Below are positions 1 through 5,774 of a stretch of 9,863 nt of DNA, in pieces. The translations under genes were made by a program, and so were the position numbers. The stretch spans positions 1 to 9,863 of the forward strand of contig JAVCCT010000213.1 in the NCBI GenBank assembly GCA_030765325.1. The letters run 5' to 3'. Numbering within the stretch: position 1 is the first letter of the stretch; every line of letters begins with the position of its first letter. The notes below the pieces were generated by a model. It was not told the origin of the DNA. It worked only from the letters and a program-made list of their open reading frames with translations, and searched no databases. This DNA is from Candidatus Stygibacter frigidus (lineage in GTDB: Bacteria > Cloacimonadota > Cloacimonadia > Cloacimonadales > TCS61).

Positions 1-627
1 GGAGTAATTGGAATTGTTGCCTCAAAACTTGTAGAGAAATATTACCGTCCTTCAGTGATGATCTCATTCAAAGATGGCGTTGGCAGTGGTTCTGGGCGCA
101 GTATTGCAGATTTTGATCTTTTTGAAGCACTAACTCATGTTCAGGATTGCCTTGATACTTTTGGCGGGCACAAATATGCAGCAGGATTATCAATTCTTGC
201 TGAATATCTGGATACTTTTGAAAATAAAATTACTAAATATATGAAATCCAAAATTTCTACTGAACTGCTGGTTCCTCCGCTCAAAATTGATTCTATGCTG
301 GAATTATACGAAATAAATGAAAACTTACTGGAATGGCTAAACAGGTTTGCCCCCTTTGGTCCGGGTAACATGAAACCTGTTTTCTTTACTACCATGGTAA
401 CTATTGTGGGATATCCATATTGTGTGGGCAAAAATCATCTTAAATTAAAAGTTATGAAAGATGGTTGTGAATTAGATTTGATTGGATTTAACCTGGGTGA
501 TTATCTACCTTTCCTGAAGAAGGGTGAAAGAATTGATATTGCCTATTCTCTGGAATTTAATACCTGGCAGGGAAGGACCAGTATCCAGGGTAAATTAAAA
601 GGCCTGCATTTTGAGAAAGATATATAG
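1..627 (+). CDS. recJ: Single-stranded-DNA-specific exonuclease RecJ, C-terminal part (5' end outside window)
   Basis: RecJ is a cytoplasmic 5'-3' single-strand DNA exonuclease used in RecF-pathway recombination and mismatch and base-excision repair. Reading frame 1 is open from base 1 and gives 208 residues, against the usual 560-580 or so, so this is the C-terminal third. The DHH catalytic motifs lie upstream, outside the window. Visible landmarks are GVIGIVASKLVEKYYRPSV at partial residues 1-19 (the RecJ signature after the catalytic core), GSGSGRSI, and FGGHKYAAGLSI, the GGHxxAAG motif of the DHHA1 nucleic-acid-binding domain. The last ~80 residues resemble the RecJ OB-fold, ending in a W-x-G-R-x-x-x-Q strand pair. 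A GTG and an ATG at 55-60 are internal codons, not starts, because the family signature runs upstream of them. The TAG stop overlaps the next gene by 17 bases. Confidence 0.95.
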   Translation, partial: GVIGIVASKLVEKYYRPSVMISFKDGVGSGSGRSIADFDLFEALTHVQDCLDTFGGHKYAAGLSILAEYLDTFENKITKYMKSKISTELLVPPLKIDSMLELYEINENLLEWLNRFAPFGPGNMKPVFFTTMVTIVGYPYCVGKNHLKLKVMKDGCELDLIGFNLGDYLPFLKKGERIDIAYSLEFNTWQGRTSIQGKLKGLHFEKDI

Positions 628-1426
628 TTTTTTGATCCTGAGCAGTCTTTTTGCCTGTTCAATTAATACTACCACAAGGAATCTTCAACCCGTGGAATTT
701 ACAGAGATATTTACTTTGAAAACGGATATCAAGATCGAAATAGCCTGCTATAATTCCATTGATCAAGTTACCTATATTTGGGAAACCAATACCGATAAAA
801 TCCACATATTTAACAGAGAAGTAGAAGTAAATACCATTGGTGGAAAAGGTGTTGACAATACGAATTTTCAGAAACTCAGTGATATTTGCCTGGCTCCCGA
901 CGGTGATCTTTTTGCTCTCGACAGCTTTGATAATAGTTTGAAGAAATTTAATAAAACCGGCAAGATGACGGGTAAATTGCTAATTAACGGGAACCTGGAT
1001 CCCAAACTGGTAGTTATCGCTTTGGACCAGAAAATTTATATTTATGATGATAAACGCAATGAGATTGTTGTTCTGGATTACAAAGGTAATGAAATAGCTG
1101 CCTGGGGGAATCTGGAATTTGGTGAGATTGCCAGTCTGGAATTGTATAATGACCTTCTGGCAGTATATGACCTTATGAATGATGAAACTCTCTTCTTCAG
1201 CACTTACGGGCAATTAATTGATCAGCATCAGGGACGTTGTTATCTGGAAAATGATCAATTATTCTACCTGCAACGCTATTATCTGGAACATAAAGCGAAT
1301 AACGCAAAATTTGCCGTGAATACTACCCCCTGGCTCAAAGTTTTCTTTCAGTCACCGGAGATAATAATGTATGATGGAAAAAAACTGATATTAGGGAAAA
1401 TCAGATATGAAAAATATTCAATTTAA
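611..1426 (+). CDS. Putative lipoprotein with NHL-like beta-propeller repeats
   Basis: This 271-residue protein starts at a TTG inside the end of recJ. AAAAGG at 597-602 lies eight bases upstream and supports that start. The N-terminus is a lipoprotein signal peptide: MRK, a hydrophobic run, then the lipobox L13-F14-A15-C16, so Cys16 should be diacylated and exported. The rest alternates short beta-strands with PDGDLFALDSFDNSLKKFN (about 97-115) and KIYIYDDKRNEIVVLDYKGN (about 131-150), which look like NHL or 6-bladed propeller blades of the kind that bind ligands or proteins in the periplasm. It shares 20 bases with the following lnt gene, whose product would N-acylate this kind of lipoprotein. 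That pairing is suggestive, but operon neighbours need not interact. Propeller class and function are inference; no specific family was recognised. Confidence 0.75.
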   Translation: MRKIYSFLILSSLFACSINTTTRNLQPVEFTEIFTLKTDIKIEIACYNSIDQVTYIWETNTDKIHIFNREVEVNTIGGKGVDNTNFQKLSDICLAPDGDLFALDSFDNSLKKFNKTGKMTGKLLINGNLDPKLVVIALDQKIYIYDDKRNEIVVLDYKGNEIAAWGNLEFGEIASLELYNDLLAVYDLMNDETLFFSTYGQLIDQHQGRCYLENDQLFYLQRYYLEHKANNAKFAVNTTPWLKVFFQSPEIIMYDGKKLILGKIRYEKYSI

Positions 1427-2885
1427 TAAATTATTACTGCTGCCTTTTCTTTCAGCATTTTTATTAGGTATTGCCCGGCTGCCAATTCATTTGGGATTTA
1501 TCAGCTATTGCGGGTTCATCCCTCTGCTGTATTTCTTTGATCATAAACCTGATAATCGGATCCTTAGTCAGGCGGCATTTGTTTTCAGTTTTACATATAC
1601 CGTAACTGCCATGCATTGGATAACACTAGTCACTTTGCCTGGATTTGTGGGCATGATCCTGCTTTTCTATCTTTATTTTTTGATCATATTCCACTTGAAC
1701 AAAATCATCTGGTTAAAAAATCCTGGATTCCGCTATCTGGGATTCATCCTGATCTGGCTAACTTTTGAGCATCTCCAGAGCTATGGTCAGTTCAGCTTCC
1801 CCTGGTTTTATACCGGGTATTCACTGGCAGATTACAATATTCTCCTGCAACCAGCAGAAATTGGCGGTATAACTCTGATTTCCCTTTACATCTTAATTAC
1901 CAATCTGCTGATCTATAAATTCATTACTTCAAGTAAAAAAAGTTCACTCATCTGGCTGGTGGTGCTTCATCTGATCTGGACGGGATATTCAAACTGGCGT
2001 TATCATTCCATTAAGCTGGAAAACACTCATCGCAGAGCAGGCATTGTCCAGGTAAGTATCCCTCAGGATGTGAAGTGGAAAAGTGCTTACAGGGATACCA
2101 CATTTAGTCTATATGATGAATATATCGGCAAAATCTCTGATGAAACTGACATGGTGATATTACCTGAATCAGCCATTCCGGGCTATGTGTTGCGCCGTTA
2201 TGTATTTAAAAATTATGTAAACAGAATGGTAAAAAAACATAAAAAGGCAATATTTACGGGATTCCCTGATTACATATATGACGATAAGAATGATAAAGCA
2301 CTATATTACAATTCCTGCAATCTATTTGATACCACTGGAACAGCCTATAAGCCTTATTATAAACATATACTGGTACCCATTGGGGAGCGAATTCCGCTAC
2401 TAAGTGTGATACCGGTGCTCAATAGAGTGGAATTAGGTCAGGCAAACTGGGAATATGGCAAGGAATTTAGATATTATGATTATAAAGGTTTAAAATTTAC
2501 ACCACAGATATGCTTTGAGGTCGCCTTCCCTGAAATAAATGTGCAAATGGCATCCCAGGATCCGGTTTTTGTGGTTAATCTTACTAATGATGCCTGGTAC
2601 TATCATTCTGCCGGTTTGTATCAGCATGCAATGATGGCAAGATTCAGGGCAATTGAAACCCGAACCCAGTATTTTCGCTCCGCTAATACAGGTATTTCAC
2701 TGATCATAAATCCTCGAGGAGATATTCTGGCAAAAACGGGTATTTATACTCGAGAAACTATAGAAGCAGATATCTATGATTATCAGGGAAAATCGCTTTT
2801 TGTCCGGTATTTCCATATTTTCCCAGACATCCTGGCAGCACTTGCGGCATTGCTATTGCTATGGACTCTGATAAAAAAAGATTGA
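1407..2885 (+). CDS. lnt: Apolipoprotein N-acyltransferase
   Basis: Lnt transfers a fatty acid from a phospholipid to the alpha-amino group of the diacylglyceryl-cysteine, the last step of lipoprotein maturation in diderm bacteria. The 492-residue length matches the family. The first ~190 residues are strongly hydrophobic and form several membrane spans, including FPWFYTGYS at 131-139, a typical Lnt segment. The nitrilase-like periplasmic domain follows, with the expected triad: Glu254 in LPESAIPG, Lys319 in YYKHILVPIGERIPL, and Cys369 in QICFE. NLTNDAWY at 391-398 is the usual Lnt signature, and a final hydrophobic helix lies at about 471-489. The ATG at 1407 is preceded by AGGG at 1393-1396 and lies within the end of the upstream lipoprotein gene (20-base overlap), so the two are probably translated in a coupled way. 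No key residue is missing. Confidence 0.97.
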   Translation: MKNIQFNKLLLLPFLSAFLLGIARLPIHLGFISYCGFIPLLYFFDHKPDNRILSQAAFVFSFTYTVTAMHWITLVTLPGFVGMILLFYLYFLIIFHLNKIIWLKNPGFRYLGFILIWLTFEHLQSYGQFSFPWFYTGYSLADYNILLQPAEIGGITLISLYILITNLLIYKFITSSKKSSLIWLVVLHLIWTGYSNWRYHSIKLENTHRRAGIVQVSIPQDVKWKSAYRDTTFSLYDEYIGKISDETDMVILPESAIPGYVLRRYVFKNYVNRMVKKHKKAIFTGFPDYIYDDKNDKALYYNSCNLFDTTGTAYKPYYKHILVPIGERIPLLSVIPVLNRVELGQANWEYGKEFRYYDYKGLKFTPQICFEVAFPEINVQMASQDPVFVVNLTNDAWYYHSAGLYQHAMMARFRAIETRTQYFRSANTGISLIINPRGDILAKTGIYTRETIEADIYDYQGKSLFVRYFHIFPDILAALAALLLLWTLIKKD

Positions 2886-2909
2886 CTGCAATATCTCAAA
2901 ATCTAATTT
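2882..2909 (+). promoter_or_regulatory. Candidate sigma-70 promoter for the merR-type gene
   Basis: TTGACT at 2882-2887 (five of six matches to the -35 consensus) is followed by a 16-base spacer and TAATTT at 2904-2909, a weak -10. Transcription would begin near 2916, ahead of AAGGAG at 2929-2934 and the ATG at 2939. The 53-base gap after lnt is the largest in this block, which makes an independent start plausible. In AT-rich DNA such matches also arise by chance. Confidence 0.35.
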
Positions 2910-2938
2910 CATCTTAAAACACTGATGGAAGGAGTAAT

Positions 2939-3406
2939 ATGCCTAAGCATTACTATCTTATAGGCGAAGTTGCCAAAATGCTTGGCATTAGAAAGCATAC
3001 TCTCCGTTACTGGGAAGCTGAATTCCCTAAATTGAAACCTAAGAAAAATAACAGCGGAAAACGCAATTATACTCCCGAAGATATAGAAACCATTAAACAT
3101 ATTAAACATCTCCTTCATGTGCAAAATTACAGCATCGAAGGTGCTCGAAAAAAAATGTCTTCTCACAACTATGAACCAGAAAATGAACAAATAGAATTCA
3201 GTATACCACAATCTGAACTAAAAACCAAACTCACTTCTAAAATAGAGAAAATCCAGGATATTATCGGTCTGCCCCCTCAATCTATCCAGAAATTTGAGAA
3301 AAAGAAAGAACTAAAAGCCAAATTACATCAACTTAGAGCTCTTCTTTCCCCAAAAGAAGAGAAGCAGGAATCGGATCCTGCTTCTCTTAATTCTTCATCT
3401 GATTAA
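2939..3406 (+). CDS. MerR-family transcriptional regulator, MlrA-like subgroup
   Basis: This is a 155-residue DNA-binding protein. Residues 5-73 form a MerR winged helix-turn-helix: YYLIGEVAKMLGIRKHTLRYWE, then FPKLKPKK, RNYTPEDIETIKHIKHLLH and YSIEGARKKM. The RYWE-x-EFP-x-LKP pattern with YTPEDIE and a Y-[ST]-IEGA-R-K end is characteristic of the small MerR proteins of the MlrA-like subgroup found in many bacteria. Residues ~93-140 are Lys/Glu/Gln-rich and probably form the dimerising coiled coil. The protein has no cysteine, so it is not one of the metal- or redox-sensing MerR proteins, and no effector domain is visible. The start is set by a strong AAGGAG four bases before the ATG. It follows lnt by 53 bases and converges on the minus-strand stress operon, overlapping its last stop codon by four bases. 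Its target is unknown. Confidence 0.9.
   Translation: MPKHYYLIGEVAKMLGIRKHTLRYWEAEFPKLKPKKNNSGKRNYTPEDIETIKHIKHLLHVQNYSIEGARKKMSSHNYEPENEQIEFSIPQSELKTKLTSKIEKIQDIIGLPPQSIQKFEKKKELKAKLHQLRALLSPKEEKQESDPASLNSSSD
3357..3388. terminator. Hairpin at convergent gene ends, possible bidirectional terminator
   Basis: A perfect 13-bp inverted repeat (3357-3369 with 3376-3388, six-base loop) lies inside the last codons of the merR-type gene and just beyond the stop of the minus-strand Spy-like gene. Read on the minus strand, the stem runs into CTTTT and a pyrimidine-rich tail, so it fits best as the terminator of the stress operon. On the plus strand the downstream tract is poor in T. It encodes the acidic/serine tail of the MerR-type protein, so that tail may be shaped by the need for the hairpin. 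Confidence 0.65.
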
Positions 3407-3987
3407 TCACCATCTTCCATTTCATTATCATCATCGTCCATCATACCACGATGTTGACGCATTCCCATTTTATCACCTTGTCTCTCACCCATTTTATCCC
3501 GCATCATCTTCTGTGGATGCATCATAAGTTCCTTAGCCTGATCCTTTTGCTCAGCAGTTAAGATATTCCAGCATTTTTCATGGCTATCTATCTGCTTGCC
3601 TTTCAATTCTTTCTTTAGATCAAAGATAGCATTACTAACTTTTTTTATCTGAGTAAAATCCATTTCCTTCAGGGCTACTTCAGCATCGATTTCCAGTGTC
3701 TTGATCTGGGCATTCATCTCGATAACTGTCTTCTGCATTTTCACATGCTGATCTCCCAATTGTTCCTGCTGATCTTCTGTTAATTCCAGTTGGTGCATTA
3801 TCATCATCATTCTATTGCCTGGATTTCCCTTTCCCTGCAATCCCATTCTTCCTTTGTCCATCATGCCCATTCTTCCATTTTCTCTGCCTTGTCCCTTCTG
3901 GCAGTCCATTTCCCGATTAAGGTGATTGTGAGCAAATACTGCGGTTGCTATCAACAGTATTGCGACAATTACGAGTAATTTCTTCAT
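3403..3987 (-). CDS. Methionine-rich secreted Spy/CpxP-like (LTxxQ) protein
   Basis: This 194-residue protein has a classic signal peptide, with MKK, a hydrophobic core and likely cleavage after AVFA (residue 19). The mature part carries two LTxxQ motifs, LTEDQ at 69-73 and LTAEQ at 143-147, with helical, charged sequence between them. That is the hallmark of the Spy/CpxP family of periplasmic chaperones and stress sensors. It is unusually rich in Met (22 in about 175 mature residues, in clusters such as GRMGMMDKGRMG and NRMMMIMHQ), has seven His, and ends in an acidic stretch with DDDD at 184-187. Met/His clusters suggest binding of Cu(I) or another soft metal; this is inference. AGGAG precedes the ATG, which overlaps the upstream stop as ATGA. 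It is the last gene of the ECF-sigma operon, where the effector of the response would be expected. Confidence 0.85.
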   Translation of the reverse strand: MKKLLVIVAILLIATAVFAHNHLNREMDCQKGQGRENGRMGMMDKGRMGLQGKGNPGNRMMMIMHQLELTEDQQEQLGDQHVKMQKTVIEMNAQIKTLEIDAEVALKEMDFTQIKKVSNAIFDLKKELKGKQIDSHEKCWNILTAEQKDQAKELMMHPQKMMRDKMGERQGDKMGMRQHRGMMDDDDNEMEDGD

Positions 3988-4388
3988 TTTCTTCTCCTTT
4001 TAGATCTTTGTAATCTGTCTTCTGGTGGTCTTCTGAAATCCTTATCATTAAACTCACCATTTTTTCTCATTTCTATAAGTCTTTTACCAAAAGCCGTTTC
4101 CAGCTTAATTTGCCTGTTCAATGTTTCCTGCCTGAGACTGTCTGCCACTGTTTCATTAAATTCATCTTCTCTCAGATAATCCATAAATTGTCTTCGGCAA
4201 TCCATGAAATCTTGCTTATCTGCTTCTATCCTGCCTGGTTTCTGACGCATATGCTCTTTAAAATCATGGAATTCAGGTCTTTCAAAAGGTATTGGCGCAT
4301 GGGTGCGATGCCAGATGAACATCCCGATAAAAGCAAGATTAAATGCCAGGGAGATCACGAGTAAAAATAGTAATATCTGCTTCTTCAT
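3984..4388 (-). CDS. Membrane-anchored CnrX/Metal_resist-like periplasmic protein
   Basis: This 134-residue protein has one N-terminal membrane helix (residues 4-26, LLFLLVISLAFNLAFIGMFIW) that is not followed by a cleavage site, so a periplasmic domain is probably held at the inner membrane. The L-x-F-N-L-x-x-x-G pattern in the helix and the following Arg/Glu-rich helical domain (with FMDYLREDEFNETVADSL at about 68-85 and a late EMRKNGEF) resemble the periplasmic heavy-metal-sensor family (Metal_resist, relatives of CnrX and CpxP). His27, His30, His41 and His46 lie near the start of the domain. The tail is very basic (RSKRRRK). The ATG shares one base with the stop of the preceding gene (TAATG), and its own stop overlaps the next start (ATGA), so the three genes are translationally coupled. 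A sensory role beside an ECF sigma factor is inferred from position. Confidence 0.7.
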   Translation of the reverse strand: MKKQILLFLLVISLAFNLAFIGMFIWHRTHAPIPFERPEFHDFKEHMRQKPGRIEADKQDFMDCRRQFMDYLREDEFNETVADSLRQETLNRQIKLETAFGKRLIEMRKNGEFNDKDFRRPPEDRLQRSKRRRK

Positions 4389-4693
4389 TATTCACCTTCC
4401 ATCACATAACTATATAAACCGGTTTCTCCATAACTAAGATCGCTGCTGGTGCTGGTAGAAGCAAACACCTGATTGCTCATCACAATTCCCAGTGCAAAAG
4501 CAGCAATGGAAGCTGCCAGAGATAAGCGTTTCCACATGGGCTCAAGTTTTATTATTACTGGAGATAAAGAAGAATTTCTGGCAGCATCAAGAACTCTTTC
4601 CCGCAGCTCTACGGATACTTCTTGATCCTGGTAGGCTGATAAGAAATTTCTTATCTTGTTGTCTGTCATACTCTCTTTTTCAAATTCTTTCAT
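4388..4693 (-). CDS. Small single-span membrane protein in the anti-sigma position
   Basis: I chose the ATG at 4693 (101 residues) because AGAGG stands nine bases upstream. A longer frame from a TTG at 4726 would overlap the sigma gene and has no evident ribosome site. The N-terminal ~55 residues are charged and presumably cytoplasmic (KIRNFLSAYQDQEVSVELRERVLDAAR). One membrane helix follows at about 57-78 (LSLAASIAAFALGIVMSNQ), then a short Ser/Thr/Gly-rich outer tail ending YVMEGE. The topology and place directly after an ECF sigma gene are those of an anti-sigma factor. The zinc HxxxCxxC motif of the ZAS class is absent, the protein has no Cys, and no family was recognised. It is either a divergent anti-sigma factor or another membrane component of the same response. 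Sixteen bases separate it from the sigma gene. Confidence 0.65.
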   Translation of the reverse strand: MKEFEKESMTDNKIRNFLSAYQDQEVSVELRERVLDAARNSSLSPVIIKLEPMWKRLSLAASIAAFALGIVMSNQVFASTSTSSDLSYGETGLYSYVMEGE

Positions 4694-4709
4694 TTTACTT
4701 ACCTCTATT

Positions 4710-5237
4710 CTACAGGACAGCCGCAAGTAGATTATCCTGCAATTTATTTATTCCATTACTCTCTAAAATATCATGCAGCCTTTTCTTAGCCCTCACCAGT
4801 CTTGAATCCACAGCACTTTCGCTCTTGCCAATAATTTCTGATATTTCATGATAGCTCTTGCCTTGAAAGAACTGCAATTCAATCAAAAGGGCTTCCTGGG
4901 GCTTCAATAATGCCAGACTCTCTCGAATCAATTTATTCCGCTTTTCAGTTGCGCTTTCCTTTTCTTCTGCTATCTGCGGTTGATTAAGCTGACCCATCAG
5001 GAATTTTAGATCACGCTTACGTGCCTTGATCTTATTTAATGTCTTATTATAGGCTATCCTGTACAGATAAGATTTTAAAGCAGATTCCTGTACTTTTTCG
5101 ATATTCTCATAAAATGCCACAAATACCTCCTGAAACAAGTCCTCAGCTTCCTGACGTTGTCTCACCATCCTCAGTATCATGTTGAATACCTTCTTGCCTT
5201 CATTTTTTAGTATTTCTTCTAATATTTTTTCTTTCAT
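4710..5237 (-). CDS. ECF-type RNA polymerase sigma factor (sigma-70 family, RpoE-like)
   Basis: This 175-residue protein has only the two sigma regions that define the extracytoplasmic-function class. Region 2 spans about residues 10-75, with AEDLFQEVFVAFYENI at 31-46 and YLYRIAYNKTLNKIKARKR at 57-75, for core-polymerase binding and -10 recognition. Region 4 spans about 103-155, with LLKPQEALLIELQFFQGKSY and a helix-turn-helix from 129 (HEISEIIGKSESAVDSRLVRAKKRL) for the -35. Region 3 and a long N-terminus are absent, as expected. The ATG at 5237 follows AGGG. A GGAAC-type promoter lies about 60 bases upstream, suggesting that it drives its own transcription. It heads a four-gene operon whose later members are envelope proteins, so a cell-envelope or metal signal is likely. 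The exact ECF group cannot be set by eye. Confidence 0.93.
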   Translation of the reverse strand: MKEKILEEILKNEGKKVFNMILRMVRQRQEAEDLFQEVFVAFYENIEKVQESALKSYLYRIAYNKTLNKIKARKRDLKFLMGQLNQPQIAEEKESATEKRNKLIRESLALLKPQEALLIELQFFQGKSYHEISEIIGKSESAVDSRLVRAKKRLHDILESNGINKLQDNLLAAVL

Positions 5238-5297
5238 TTTCCCTGCTCTTAATAACTAAGACATCATATCTTTTACTTACCTGCAAAATATCTTCTA

Positions 5298-5324
5298 TCT
5301 GATAACCTAATAATATTTAGTTCC
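5298..5324 (-). promoter_or_regulatory. Candidate ECF-sigma promoter (autoregulatory) for the sigma operon
   Basis: On the minus strand GGAACTA (5324-5318) is followed by 15 bases and TCAGA (5302-5298). This closely matches the RpoE-type pattern GGAACTT-N15/16-TCTGA, including the invariant GGAAC and the TC of the -10. Transcription would start near 5290, about 50 bases before the sigma-factor ATG. The match lies in the one place where an autoregulated ECF promoter is expected, which makes chance less likely. Confidence 0.55.
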
Positions 5325-5331
5325 GGGGCAA

Positions 5332-5360
5332 TTTTTGTCTTGTAATATATTCTTTATAAT
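5332..5360 (+). promoter_or_regulatory. Candidate sigma-70 promoter for rpmB
   Basis: A perfect -10 hexamer TATAAT stands at 5355-5360, 68 bases before the rpmB start. The -35 is weak: TTTTTG at 5332-5337 with 17-base spacing, or TTGTCT at 5335-5340 paired with an overlapping TAATAA -10 (16-base spacing). A promoter is needed here because the gene upstream runs the other way. It overlaps nearly back to back with the ECF site on the other strand. Confidence 0.5.
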
Positions 5361-5367
5361 AATTTAC

Positions 5368-5385
5368 TTGCCAGATATCAGGCAA
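5368..5385. promoter_or_regulatory. 18-bp imperfect palindrome in the rpmB leader
   Basis: TTGCCAGATATCAGGCAA reads the same on both strands except for one symmetric mismatch pair. It begins eight bases after the predicted -10 of rpmB, so it would lie around +1 to +20 of the transcript. It could be an operator, or a short leader stem (TTGCC paired with GGCAA). No known regulator motif was recognised. Confidence 0.35.
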
Positions 5386-5428
5386 TACAATTTTTTGACG
5401 GGACAGAATATTACGTGGAAGGTGAAAT

Positions 5429-5620
5429 ATGTCAAGAGTATGTGATGTTTGCGGAAAAAGAGCTTTGACTGGCAATAATAGAAGTCATGCTTTAAACGCT
5501 ACCAAGAGGAAGTTCTACCCTAATCTTACAAAGATGAAAGCCGATTTCAATGGTGTGATCAAAACCGTCAAAGTATGTGCGGCTTGCCTCAAAGCCAATA
5601 AGGTAAAAAAAGTAGTATAA
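5429..5620 (+). CDS. rpmB: Large-subunit ribosomal protein bL28
   Basis: This 63-residue protein is a component of the 50S ribosomal subunit near the E site. The sequence SRVCDVCGKRALTGNNRSHALNATKRKFYPNL is typical of L28. Cys5, Cys8, Cys50 and Cys53 form the two CxxC pairs of the zinc-binding (C+) form, which many bacteria replace by a zinc-free paralogue when zinc is scarce. The length is normal. The start follows GGAAGGTG with good spacing. It is transcribed alone here, with no rpmG (L33) beside it, between its own promoter region and a strong intrinsic terminator. Nothing is odd in the protein; the leader palindrome is described separately. Confidence 0.97.
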   Translation: MSRVCDVCGKRALTGNNRSHALNATKRKFYPNLTKMKADFNGVIKTVKVCAACLKANKVKKVV

Positions 5621-5624
5621 AGAT

Positions 5625-5647
5625 AAAGACCGCTTAGCGGTCTTTTT
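5625..5647 (+). terminator. Rho-independent terminator of rpmB
   Basis: A 9-bp perfect stem (AAAGACCGC, loop TTA, GCGGTCTTT) is followed at once by a T-rich tract (TTTTTCTTT counting the end of the stem). It lies five bases after the rpmB stop. This is the clearest intrinsic terminator in the window, and it separates rpmB from the recA block. Confidence 0.93.
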
Positions 5648-5681
5648 CTTTATCACCTGAACAGATTTTTTATAATTCTTG

Positions 5682-5708
5682 TTGACCTTTTAATCTATTA
5701 ATTAATTT
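5682..5708 (+). promoter_or_regulatory. Candidate promoter region of the adenosine-kinase/recA block
   Basis: TTGACC (5682-5687) is followed after 15 bases by TAATTT (5703-5708). A perfect TATAAT also stands upstream at 5671-5676 but without a recognisable -35. One of these probably drives the block, since a terminator lies just before and the next gene starts at 5775. The spacing is short and the region AT-rich, so the exact site is uncertain. A 13-bp perfect dyad (GGATAT-T-ATATCC, 5737-5749) lies between this site and the gene. Confidence 0.35.
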
Positions 5709-5774
5709 TTATCATATCTTAGTTCTCGCAGGATAGGGATATTATATCCAAAAACTAAATGAATGGAGATTTGT

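Noticed and set aside
55..60. GTG/ATG codons as a start for a short 190-residue recJ-derived protein
   Set aside because: The frame is open to base 1 and residues upstream match the RecJ signature, so these are internal codons of a gene cut by the window edge.
2886..2938. Terminator between lnt and the merR-type gene
   Set aside because: No inverted repeat followed by a T run is visible. Read-through from lnt remains possible.
4694..4726. TTG at 4726 as the start of the anti-sigma candidate
   Set aside because: It lies within the sigma gene without a ribosome site, while the ATG at 4693 has AGAGG at good spacing.
4492..4851. Open frame of about 119 codons on the plus strand opposite the sigma and anti-sigma genes
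   Set aside because: It is antisense to two well-supported coupled genes and shows no family features. Similar antisense frames opposite recA, recX, merR and the kinase were dropped for the same reason.
5763..5774. ATG at 5763 as the start of the adenosine-specific kinase
   Set aside because: The GGAG that fits the ATG at 5775 overlaps this codon, and the four added residues are not part of the family pattern.
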